Source of the DNA: Pseudomonadota bacterium
GTDB taxonomy: Bacteria; Pseudomonadota; Alphaproteobacteria; Rhizobiales; Devosiaceae
Direction of reading: 5' to 3'
Assembly (NCBI GenBank): GCA_023437755.1
Contig: JAEZFJ010000018.1
Span: 1 to 5,394 of the forward strand
DNA length: 5,394 bases
The translations under genes were made by a program, and so were the position numbers. Below, piece after piece: positions 1 to 5,394 of the stretch; the stretch's first letter is position 1, and the number at the start of each line of letters is the position of its first letter. The notes beneath the pieces were generated by a model. It was not told where the DNA came from and searched no databases. It was given only the letters and a program-made list of their open reading frames with translations.

Positions 1-1788
1 ATTTACGCCTTCCGTCAGGCGATGCAGGTGCGCCCCGGTGCTGCGGCGTCGAGCATCGAGATACTCGGGCTGCTGTCGCTGATCGTCTGGGCGCTGACGC
101 TGACGGTCGCGGTCTAATACGTCTTCTTCGTCACCCGTGCCGACAACAATGGCGAAGGCGGCACGCTCTCGCTCATGGCCTTGGCGCGCAAGACCTTCAC
201 CAATCCTCCGGTCTGGATCACCGCCCTGGGTGTGCTCGGCGCCGCGATGTTTTTCGGCGACGCAATCATCACTCCGGCCATCTCGGTGCTTTCGGCCGTG
301 GAGGGGGTCGAACTTGTTGCGCCAGGAATGGGGCGTTGGGTGGTGCCGATCACCCTCGTGATCATCATCGGGGTGTTCGCGGTGCAGCGTTTCGGCACCG
401 CCAGAGTGGCGATCGTATTCGGTCCGGTCACGGCGCTGTGGTTTCTGGTGCTCGGCTTCTCCGGGTTGGTCCACATCATCGACTATCCGGCGGTGCTGTG
501 GGCGCTGAACCCCTGGCTCGGCATGCAGTTTCTCGTCACCCATTTCGGCATCGCATTCGTCGTCATGGGTGCCATCTTTCTGGCCGTGACGGGTGCGGAA
601 GCACTCTATGTCGACCTCGGCCATTTCGGTCGTCGCCCGATCGTCCTTGCTTGGTTCGGACTGGTGTTCCCCTGCCTGCTGCTCAACTATTTCGGGCAGG
701 GCGCCTATGTGCTGGAGGTGGGGGTTGAGAACGTCGATAGCCCGTTCTTCGAAATGCAGCCTGAGTGGGCCCTGCTACCGTTCGTGATCCTCGCCACTAT
801 GGCCACCATCATTGCCAGCCAAGCGGTGATCACCGGCACATACAGCCTCACCCAGCAGGCGATCGCCCTCAACATGCTGCCGCGCATGGTGGTGCAGCAC
901 ACCTCCGCCACCCAGAGCGGGCAGGTGTACATGCCGCAGATCAACACCATGCTGATGGTCGGCGTGCTGGTGCTGGTGCTGGTCTTCGGCAGCTCGGCGG
1001 AACTCGCCCATGCCTACGGCATCGCTGTGTCGGGGGTGATGATCGTCACCCTGGCCCTGCTGGTGGTGGTGATGCGGCGCAACTGGCGCTGGCACCCCCT
1101 CGTCGTCGCCCTGTTCGCCGCGGTGTTCATCGTCATCGATGGCGGCTTTCTTGCCGCCAATGCCGCCAAGCTGTTCCAGGGCGGCTGGGTACCCGCCGCG
1201 GTAGCGCTCGTGGTGGCGCTGGTCATGTGGAGCTGGATGGCCGGCCGCCGCCGCCTCAGCGACAAGACCCGCCGTGACGAGGTGCCGTTGCAGTTCCTGG
1301 TCGACAATCTCTCCAAGAAGAAGCCCATGGTGGTGCCCGGAACTGCCATATTTCTCACCAGCGACATTGAGGGCGCGCCGACTGCGTTGCTGCACAGCCT
1401 CAAGCACTACAAGGTGCTGCACGAGCAGAACGTGATCCTCACCGTCCGCACCTCATCCTCGCCCCGCGTGCCGGACGACGAGAAGGTCACCATCGACGCT
1501 TATAACGAGCTGTTCTTCCGCATGGTGATTACCTTCGGCTACATGGAGACACCGAACGTCCCCAAAGCCATGGCGCTCGCTCGCAAGCTCGGCTGGAAGT
1601 TCGACATCATGTCGACGTCGTTCTTTCTGTCGCGCCGCTCGCTGAAGCCGGGAAAGAAGCACAACATGCTGACCTACTGGCAGGATCGGCTGTTCACCCG
1701 GCTCGCCCGCAACGCTAGCGACGCGACGGAGTACTTTCACATCCCCACCGGACGCGTGGTCGAGATCGGGACGCAGGTGATGCTCTAG
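1..1788 (+). pseudogene. kup: Kup-family low-affinity K+ transporter, 5' partial, interrupted by an in-frame stop
   Basis: Kup (KUP/HAK/KT) proteins are inner-membrane K+/H+ symporters. Frame 1 reads as Kup from the first base: the SPLYAFR-like IYAFRQA, a TM2-like hydrophobic stretch, RADNNGEGGTLSLM (about 136-177), GDAIITPAIS (256-285), SAVEGVE, then TGAEALYVDLGHFG, LNYFGQGAYVL, ASQAVITGTYSLTQQA and AYGIAVSG. The soluble C-terminal domain holds VPGTAIFLTS (1333-1362) and ends in VVEIGTQVML before TAG 1786-1788. About 25-30 N-terminal residues, including the family's YGDIGTSP motif, lie left of the window. Codon 39 (115-117) is TAA where relatives have Lys in V-K-Y at the end of TM2. The frame is otherwise open and conserved to the end, about 595 codons in view, so this is a substitution and not a frameshift. 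The next ATG (175) gives 537 residues but lies inside a conserved motif, has no well-spaced ribosome site and would lose TM1-TM2. The gene is therefore probably non-functional unless the stop is a sequencing error or is read through. Identity is very secure; pseudogene status is inferred. Confidence 0.88.
115..117 (+). other. In-frame TAA stop inside kup
   Basis: Frame 1 reads ...T-V-A-V-stop-Y-V-F-F-V-T-R-A-D-N-N-G-E-G-G. Kup relatives have lysine (V-K-Y) at the stop position, and both flanks align with the family in the same frame. A single A-to-T change from AAA would create it; from AAG two changes would be needed. The codon is directly visible in the sequence. Whether it is biological or a base-calling error cannot be decided here. 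Confidence 0.9.
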
Positions 1789-1797
1789 CGGCGGACC

Positions 1798-2202
1798 CTA
1801 CTTCGCCATGTCCGGGCAGAGGTAAGGCACGGTGGCCACGGTGAACCGCTGCTCCTGCATCTCGCTGCCGAGCCTGAGGTTCAGCACCAGCTCCTCGTCG
1901 GTCAGGCTGGCGATGTCGGCCGCGATCGTCATGCCGTCCTCGTCCCAGCTGATGCTGGTGTCAGAGGTCTGCTGCCATTTCGACAGCCTGTAGGTCTCCC
2001 AGCAACTGTCGCTGACCAGGGTCCCGTCTTCGAGGAAGATCTGCATCGGCCCGGGCAGGGCTGGGTCGGCATCGGTGCGCATCCAGACCTTGTTGAGCAG
2101 CGGATTGGCGCTCTCGGCCTCCTCCGCCACCACTGGAAGGCTGCCCAGCGCACTGACGCCCCAGGCACCCATCAAGGCGAGGATTGCTGCTTTGGTGTCC
2201 AT
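1798..2202 (-). CDS. Hypothetical small secreted protein with two cysteines
   Basis: The 134-residue product belongs to no family I can name. Residues 1-26 look like a Sec signal peptide: a short N-terminus with Lys4, a hydrophobic core from about Ala5 to Val25, and a V-V-A cleavage site before E27-E28. There is no lipobox, so a soluble periplasmic product is expected. The acidic mature part of about 108 residues alternates short hydrophobic and polar runs, suggesting a beta-rich, possibly lipocalin- or META-like fold; that is only an impression. Cys67 (D-S-C-W-E-T-Y) and Cys129 (Y-L-C-P-D-M) are the only cysteines and could form a disulfide in the periplasm. Translation support is good: GGGAG at 2210-2214 (minus strand) lies 7 nt before ATG 2202-2200. 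It is convergent with kup, with 9 bp between stop codons, and 84 bp downstream of the flavin oxidoreductase on the same strand, so it may be the last gene of that transcript. Confidence 0.82.
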   Translation of the reverse strand: MDTKAAILALMGAWGVSALGSLPVVAEEAESANPLLNKVWMRTDADPALPGPMQIFLEDGTLVSDSCWETYRLSKWQQTSDTSISWDEDGMTIAADIASLTDEELVLNLRLGSEMQEQRFTVATVPYLCPDMAK

Positions 2203-2217
2203 GCTCAGTCTCCCGTC

Positions 2218-2244
2218 GCACCGACGTGGAGATCGAGTCGGTGC
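2218..2244 (-). repeat. Perfect 8-bp inverted repeat (hairpin) ahead of the small secreted protein gene
   Basis: GCACCGAC (2218-2225) and GTCGGTGC (2237-2244) are exact reverse complements separated by 11 nt. The hairpin would lie in the RNA between the oxidoreductase gene and the secreted protein gene, ending 3 nt before that gene's GGGAG ribosome site. No T-run follows it on the minus strand, so it is not a canonical intrinsic terminator. It could be an operator, an RNA-processing or stability stem, or chance. Confidence 0.45.
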
Positions 2245-2286
2245 AGAACAAGAGGCACGCCGATCACGGCAAGAATGCGTTGCAGC

Positions 2287-3423
2287 TTACGTCGAAGCCG
2301 CAAAACTCCGCAGTCCCAGCGACCGGTCCCGCTCTCGCACCCGCTTGGCCTGGTTGGGCCACAGGTCGTAGTCGGAAGCACCCAGGGCATGCCGGGCATG
2401 GACGGCCCAGTTCGGATCGTCCAGCGCGGCGCGGGCCAAGGCGACGAAGTCCGCATCGCCCCGCGTCAGGATCTGCTCTGCCTCCAGAGCATCGCCGAGC
2501 AGGCCAACAGCCATGGTCGGGATGTCGGCGCCCTGCTTGACGGCACGCGAGAACGGCACCTGGTAACCCGGGCCGCTCTGGATCTTCGCCTCGGCGAATC
2601 CACCGCTGGAGCAGTCGATCGCATCGACGCCGCGGGCCTTGAGTTCCCGGGAAAGCACCACGCTGTCTTCGACGGTCCAGCCGCCCTCGGCCCAGTCGCT
2701 CACTGACAGGCGGGCGAGCAGCGGCTTGTGCTCTGGCCAAACGGGGCGCACCGCCTCAGCGACTTCCAGCACCAGCCGCATGCGGTTTTCGAGGCTGCCG
2801 CCATACTCATCGGTGCGCTGGTTGGCGAGCGGCGACAGGAACTGGTTCAGCAGGTAGCCGTGGGCCGCATGGATCTCCACGGTGTCGAACCCCGCCTGCT
2901 CCGCACGACGCGCCGCGGCGACGAAGGCGCCGATGACGTCCTTAATGCCGACCTTGTCTAGTGCGATCGGGGTCTGAAAGTGTGGGTTGCCCGGTGCATG
3001 GGAGACAGCGCTCGGCGCCACCGGCTGCCAATGCTCGAAGCCGACCAGCGGCTTCTCCTCCTCGGTTTCGTCGAAGCCGTTGCGCCACGGAATCGGGGTA
3101 GAGGCCTTCCGGCCGGCATGCGCCAGTTGGATGCCCGCGGCGGCGCCCTGGGAGTGGAGGAAGTCCACGATCCGCTGCAGTGGCGCGATGTGCTCGTCCT
3201 TCCACAGGCCGAGATCGCCGTAGGAAATGCGGCCCTCGGGCAGAACGCCGGTTGCCTCGAGGATCACCAACCCGAAGCCGCCAATGCCGAAGCGGCCGAG
3301 ATGGACGAGGTGCCAGTCATTGGCGAAGCCGTCCTGGGCCGAGTACTGGCACATCGGGGCTACGACGGTGCGATTGCGAAGAGTAAGCCCGCGCAGGGTC
3401 ACCGGGGAAAACAGATCGGTCAT
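2287..3423 (-). CDS. NADH:flavin oxidoreductase, Old Yellow Enzyme family (YqjM/XenA-like)
   Basis: A 378-residue FMN-dependent ene-reductase, full length for the family, expected to be cytosolic. Such enzymes use NAD(P)H to reduce activated C=C bonds of enals, enones, maleimides or nitro compounds; the physiological substrate is usually unknown. The TIM barrel starts with LFSPVTLRGLTLRNR. The class signature P-M-C-Q-Y-S places Cys25 (the redox-tuning Cys of YqjM and XenA) and Tyr27 near the flavin. Other matches are NDWHLVHL (35-42), E56-A-T, GIQLAHAGRKAS (97-108, with flavin-binding Gln99), the substrate-binding pair His185/His188 in EIHAAHGYLLNQFLSP, the RTDEYGGSLENR signature (203-214), Arg238 and DCSSGG (270-275). 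The C-terminal flavin-phosphate region is around AVGLL (305-309) and ALARAAL (328-334). NDWH.VHL and the PW after HAGRKAS resemble Pseudomonas XenA. ATG 3423 has a modest AAGAG 6 nt upstream. The gene starts 87 bp after the pepT stop on the same strand and may be co-transcribed. Family is certain; substrate is not predictable. Confidence 0.94.
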   Translation of the reverse strand: MTDLFSPVTLRGLTLRNRTVVAPMCQYSAQDGFANDWHLVHLGRFGIGGFGLVILEATGVLPEGRISYGDLGLWKDEHIAPLQRIVDFLHSQGAAAGIQLAHAGRKASTPIPWRNGFDETEEEKPLVGFEHWQPVAPSAVSHAPGNPHFQTPIALDKVGIKDVIGAFVAAARRAEQAGFDTVEIHAAHGYLLNQFLSPLANQRTDEYGGSLENRMRLVLEVAEAVRPVWPEHKPLLARLSVSDWAEGGWTVEDSVVLSRELKARGVDAIDCSSGGFAEAKIQSGPGYQVPFSRAVKQGADIPTMAVGLLGDALEAEQILTRGDADFVALARAALDDPNWAVHARHALGASDYDLWPNQAKRVRERDRSLGLRSFAAST

Positions 3424-3438
3424 GAAACACTCTTGGGG

Positions 3439-3462
3439 TCTGGCCAGGGGAGGCTAGCCAGA
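3439..3462. repeat. 6-bp inverted repeat upstream of the flavin oxidoreductase
   Basis: TCTGGC (3439-3444) and GCCAGA (3457-3462) are reverse complements with a 12-nt spacer. The element lies 15-39 nt before the oxidoreductase start and could be an operator or a leader stem. Six-bp arms with this spacing occur by chance fairly often, so the call is weak. Confidence 0.2.
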
Positions 3463-3482
3463 ACATGCACATCGTCCTCTTT

Positions 3483-3498
3483 ATCGGCAAGTGCCGAT
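3483..3498 (-). other. Short hairpin just downstream of pepT, weak terminator or processing candidate
   Basis: ATCGGC (3483-3488) and GCCGAT (3493-3498) pair around a 4-nt loop, 12 nt beyond the pepT stop codon. On the minus strand the T-rich run (TTCTTTT) lies before the stem and A-rich sequence follows it, the reverse of an intrinsic terminator. Read-through into the oxidoreductase gene is therefore likely. It may only trim or stabilise the 3' end, or do nothing. Confidence 0.25.
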
Positions 3499-3510
3499 GA
3501 AAAGAATGTG

Positions 3511-4740
3511 TCAGGCCCGCTCTTCCCAGATCCGTGCGAGTTCCACGATCGTGGCGACGGCCTTGTCCATGTCCTGCCGGCTGATCCATTCGAGCGGCGA
3601 GTGGAAGGCGTGCCCGCCGGCAAAAATGTTGGGGCAGGGCAGGCCCATGAAGGACAGGCGCGACCCGTCGGTGCCGCCACGAATTGATCCGCGCACGGGT
3701 GTCATCCCCGCCCGCCGGATCGCCTCCATCGCGTAGTCGGCGATCTCGGGGTGCTGGTCCAGCACCTGCTTCATGTTGCGGTACTGCTCATGCGTGGTGA
3801 TCGCGTAGCGAGACCCCGGATAATCGGCCAGCACCGCCTCGGCGATGTCGCGCACCATCGCGTGCTTCTCTTGAAGCCCCGCCTCGGAGAAGTCGCGCAC
3901 GATCATCTTGATCGTCGCCGCCTCCATCGATCCGCTGATCTCGGTCGGGTGCACGAAGCCGTCCCGCCCTTCCGTGCCCTCGGGCGAAACCTCGCGCGGC
4001 AGGCGAGCAACAATGGCGGCTGCGATCTTGATGGCGTTCTCCATCCGGTCCTTCGCAAACCCCGGATGCATGGCCACGCCGGTGATCTCCAGCGTCAGCG
4101 CATCGGCGGAGAAGGTCTCGTCCTCGATGGTGCCGGCTGTTTCGCCATCCAGGGTATAGGCAAAGCGGGCGCCAAGCTTCTCGAGATCGACCTTGTCGAC
4201 CCCGCGGCCGATTTCCTCGTCGGTCGTGAAGAGCAGCCGTATGGTGCCGTGCCGGATCGACTGGTCCTTGAGCAGGATCTCCGCCGCGCTGACGATCTCG
4301 GCGATTCCAGCCTTGTCGTCGGCGCCGAGCAGGGTGGTGCCGTCGGTGGTGACGATGTCGTTGCCGATCTGGTTGGCGAGTTCGGGGTGCTCGCTGGTGC
4401 TGATCACGCGGCCGGAATTGCCCAGCGAGATATCCCCACCCTGGTAGTTCCGGTGTATTTTCGGTTGCACATCGGTACCGCTGAAGTCCGGTGCGGTGTC
4501 CATATGGGCACAAAAGCAGATGACCGGCACATCCTTGTCGGTGTTGGAGGGCACCGTGGCGTAGACATAGCCGTGTTCGTCGAGATGGGCGTCGGCCAGG
4601 CTGATGGCCTGCAATTCTTCCACCAGGAGGCGCCCCAGGTTCTTCTGCTTTTCCGTTGAGGGTTGCGAGTTGGAGTCGGCGTCGGACTGGGTGTCGATCA
4701 CCACGTAACGGAGAAAGCGGTCGAGAACGGTATCGGTCAT
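3511..4740 (-). CDS. pepT: Peptidase T (tripeptide aminopeptidase, M20B)
   Basis: Peptidase T is a cytosolic di-zinc exopeptidase (EC 3.4.11.4) that removes the N-terminal residue of tripeptides in peptide utilisation and protein turnover. The 409 residues match the usual 405-415. The co-catalytic metal site is complete: His79 and Asp81 in CAHMDTAPDFSG, bridging Asp141 in LLGADDKAG, Glu175-Glu176 in TTDEEIGRG, Asp198 in YTLDGE, and His380 in FAGGHAFHSPLEW. The lid domain shows VAMHPGFAKDRMENA (222-236), and IRGGTDGSRLSFMGLPCPN is the family C-terminal signature. The N-terminus, MTDTVLDRFLRYVVIDTQS, aligns with E. coli PepT (MDKLLERFLNYVSLDTQS), and GAGGAA (4745-4750, minus strand) lies 4 nt before ATG 4740. 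A second in-frame ATG at 4800, with GGAGG 5 nt upstream, would add 20 residues not expected in the family. The gene is divergent from a TetR-type regulator across 160 bp containing operator-like palindromes, so control by that repressor is plausible. Confidence 0.95.
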   Translation of the reverse strand: MTDTVLDRFLRYVVIDTQSDADSNSQPSTEKQKNLGRLLVEELQAISLADAHLDEHGYVYATVPSNTDKDVPVICFCAHMDTAPDFSGTDVQPKIHRNYQGGDISLGNSGRVISTSEHPELANQIGNDIVTTDGTTLLGADDKAGIAEIVSAAEILLKDQSIRHGTIRLLFTTDEEIGRGVDKVDLEKLGARFAYTLDGETAGTIEDETFSADALTLEITGVAMHPGFAKDRMENAIKIAAAIVARLPREVSPEGTEGRDGFVHPTEISGSMEAATIKMIVRDFSEAGLQEKHAMVRDIAEAVLADYPGSRYAITTHEQYRNMKQVLDQHPEIADYAMEAIRRAGMTPVRGSIRGGTDGSRLSFMGLPCPNIFAGGHAFHSPLEWISRQDMDKAVATIVELARIWEERA

Positions 4741-4797
4741 CTGGTTCCTCGCGGGGCAGCAGCGAAGCCTTAGCGCTCCGGCGGCTGCTTGGGAATC

Positions 4798-4810
4798 CAT
4801 CACGGCCTCC
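4798..4810 (-). promoter_or_regulatory. Alternative pepT start with strong Shine-Dalgarno
   Basis: On the minus strand GGAGG (4806-4810) lies 5 nt before ATG (4800-4798). This ATG is in frame with pepT and reads M-D-S-Q-A-A-A-G-A-L-R-L-R-C-C-P-A-R-N-Q before the family start Met at 4740. The Shine-Dalgarno is as good as or better than that of the 4740 start, so translation could begin at either site. The extension has no counterpart in PepT proteins that I recall, and for that reason I kept 4740. Confidence 0.4.
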
Positions 4811-4831
4811 ACAAAGGGGCTTGTCACGAAC

Positions 4832-4847
4832 CGTACCGTACGGTACG
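4832..4847. promoter_or_regulatory. Perfect 16-bp palindrome, candidate TetR operator
   Basis: CGTACCGTACGGTACG is its own reverse complement. It lies between divergent pepT and tetR, 53 bp before the tetR ATG, 91 bp before the pepT ATG at 4740 and 31 bp before the alternative ATG at 4800. Perfect palindromes of this length in the gap next to a divergent TetR gene are typical binding sites of that regulator. The palindrome is directly visible; that it is an operator, and which protein binds it, is inferred from position. Confidence 0.65.
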
Positions 4848-4860
4848 CCATCGGACGAAA

Positions 4861-4888
4861 TTGGCCGAAACCGTTCGGCACTATACCG
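4861..4888 (+). promoter_or_regulatory. Possible tetR promoter with overlapping inverted repeat
   Basis: TTGGCC (4861-4866) and TATACC (4883-4888) match the sigma-70 -35 and -10 boxes at 4 of 6 positions each, with a 16-nt spacer. The inverted repeat GCCGAA-N4-TTCGGC (4864-4879) lies between them, where a bound repressor would block polymerase. The opposite strand offers TATAGT (4881-4886) as a -10-like box toward pepT, but without a recognisable -35. A start from this promoter would leave a very short leader before ATG 4901, which weakens the case. Confidence 0.3.
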
Positions 4889-4900
4889 GATGAGGCTGGG

Positions 4901-5394
4901 ATGGCGCTGCCCATCAAAATCACCGAGGAGACGTTCACGCCACGGCAGCAGGCGGTGCTGACGGCCGCGCTCGACCTCCTGGTCGAGAACGGCGATGGTC
5001 TGACCATGACCGCCGTGGCCCGCCGTGCCTCGTGCAGCAAGGAAACCCTCTACAAGTGGTTTGGCGACCGCGATGGATTGCTCACCGCCACGGTGCAATG
5101 GCAGGCCGCCAAGGTCCGCATGCCGCATGTGGACCGCACGCATCTGAGCGCCTCGGTGCTGCGGGACAGCCTTGAGCAGTTCGCCCGGGACCTGCTCACC
5201 ACCATCGTGGGGCAGGTGTCGATCACCCTCAACCGCACCGCCATCACCCATGCCGCGCAGGAAAAGGACAGCCTCGGGGTCATCGTGCTCGAGAACGGCC
5301 CCCTTGCCATTCGTCGCCGGCTGAAGCCGATTCTCGAGGCGGGGCGCGACGCGCGGCTGTTGCGGTTCGACTCCAGCGAGGAGGCCTACCGCAC
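4901..5394 (+). CDS. TetR/AcrR-family transcriptional regulator, 3' partial
   Basis: The first 164 codons of a TetR-type repressor, open to the right edge of the window. After the MALPIKITEETFTPRQQAVL arm, residues about 16-61 form the TetR_N DNA-binding domain: helix 1 (AVLTAALDLLVENG), then the helix-turn-helix LTMTAVARRASCSKETLYKWFGDRDGLL (about 34-61), with the family's hallmark Y-K-W-F closing the recognition helix. The rest (VLRDSLEQFARDLLTTIVG and onward) is the start of the helical ligand-binding and dimer domain. The spacing recalls AefR-like C-termini, but I am not sure. GAGG (4892-4895) lies 5 nt before ATG 4901, the only start ahead of the arm with a ribosome site. TetR proteins usually repress their own gene and a divergent neighbour, here pepT, until a small ligand binds. 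The ligand cannot be inferred. Confidence 0.92.
   Translation, partial: MALPIKITEETFTPRQQAVLTAALDLLVENGDGLTMTAVARRASCSKETLYKWFGDRDGLLTATVQWQAAKVRMPHVDRTHLSASVLRDSLEQFARDLLTTIVGQVSITLNRTAITHAAQEKDSLGVIVLENGPLAIRRRLKPILEAGRDARLLRFDSSEEAYR

Noticed and set aside
964..981. GTGCTG repeated three times in kup
   Set aside because: It encodes V-L-V-L-V-L in a membrane helix. The repeat is in frame, short and explained by codon preference.
775..1422. 215-codon minus-strand frame inside kup
   Set aside because: Its His/Gly-rich translation is complementary to hydrophobic Val/Leu/Met codons of the transporter, so it is a shadow and not a gene.
1789..1814. Possible bidirectional terminator between kup and the convergent secreted protein gene
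   Set aside because: Only 4-5-bp stems (such as CGGAC with GTCCG) are present and there is no T-tract on either strand, so no terminator can be supported.
2259..2270. GCCG-ATCA-CGGC mini-hairpin after the oxidoreductase stop
   Set aside because: A 4-bp stem with only an interrupted T-rich stretch downstream is expected by chance in GC-rich DNA.
3317..3472. Small minus-strand frame starting at 3472 (M-C-M-F-W-L-A-S-P...) with AAGAGG upstream, overlapping the oxidoreductase start
   Set aside because: It could resemble a leader peptide, but it runs far into the oxidoreductase gene out of frame, and the Shine-Dalgarno spacing of 3 nt is too short.
3751..4659. 302-codon plus-strand open frame opposite pepT
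   Set aside because: It lies antisense to an unambiguous pepT with every catalytic residue in place. The His/Gly/Arg-rich translation is typical of a GC-rich shadow frame.
3788..5251. 487-codon minus-strand open frame over pepT and tetR
   Set aside because: It is a shifted-frame shadow of pepT and runs antisense through the recognisable TetR domain. The product is low-complexity and rich in Arg, Gly and His.

Overview
The window is GC-rich and almost fully coding. It comes from a Gram-negative chromosome. The Kup and peptidase T sequences, with motifs such as RADNNGEGG in Kup, look alphaproteobacterial to me, but that placement comes from recalled family sequences and is not a computed result. 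There are no RNA genes, mobile elements, phage genes or CRISPR repeats, and no gene-free stretch reaches 300 bp. The two longest gaps are 160 bp (4741-4900) and 87 bp (3424-3510).

Layout: (1) 1-1788, plus strand: the Kup potassium transporter, cut at its 5' end by the window edge and interrupted by an in-frame TAA at 115-117. (2) 1798-2202, minus: a small predicted secreted protein of unknown function, convergent with kup across only 9 bp. (3) 2287-3423, minus: an Old Yellow Enzyme-family NADH:flavin oxidoreductase of the YqjM/XenA type. (4) 3511-4740, minus: peptidase T (pepT), possibly starting 20 codons further upstream at 4800. (5) 4901-5394, plus: the N-terminal 164 codons of a TetR-family repressor, divergent from pepT and cut by the right edge.

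The three minus-strand genes are spaced 84-87 bp apart and could form one transcript (pepT, flavin oxidoreductase, small secreted protein). No convincing intrinsic terminator separates them, although each gap contains a short inverted repeat. The pepT/tetR gap carries a perfect 16-bp palindrome and a second 6-bp-arm inverted repeat within a plausible tetR promoter, the usual arrangement of an autoregulating TetR that also controls its divergent neighbour.

I see no evidence for a novel multi-gene system. The observations most worth checking are the nonsense codon in an otherwise intact kup, the operator-like palindromes between pepT and tetR, and the two competing pepT starts.
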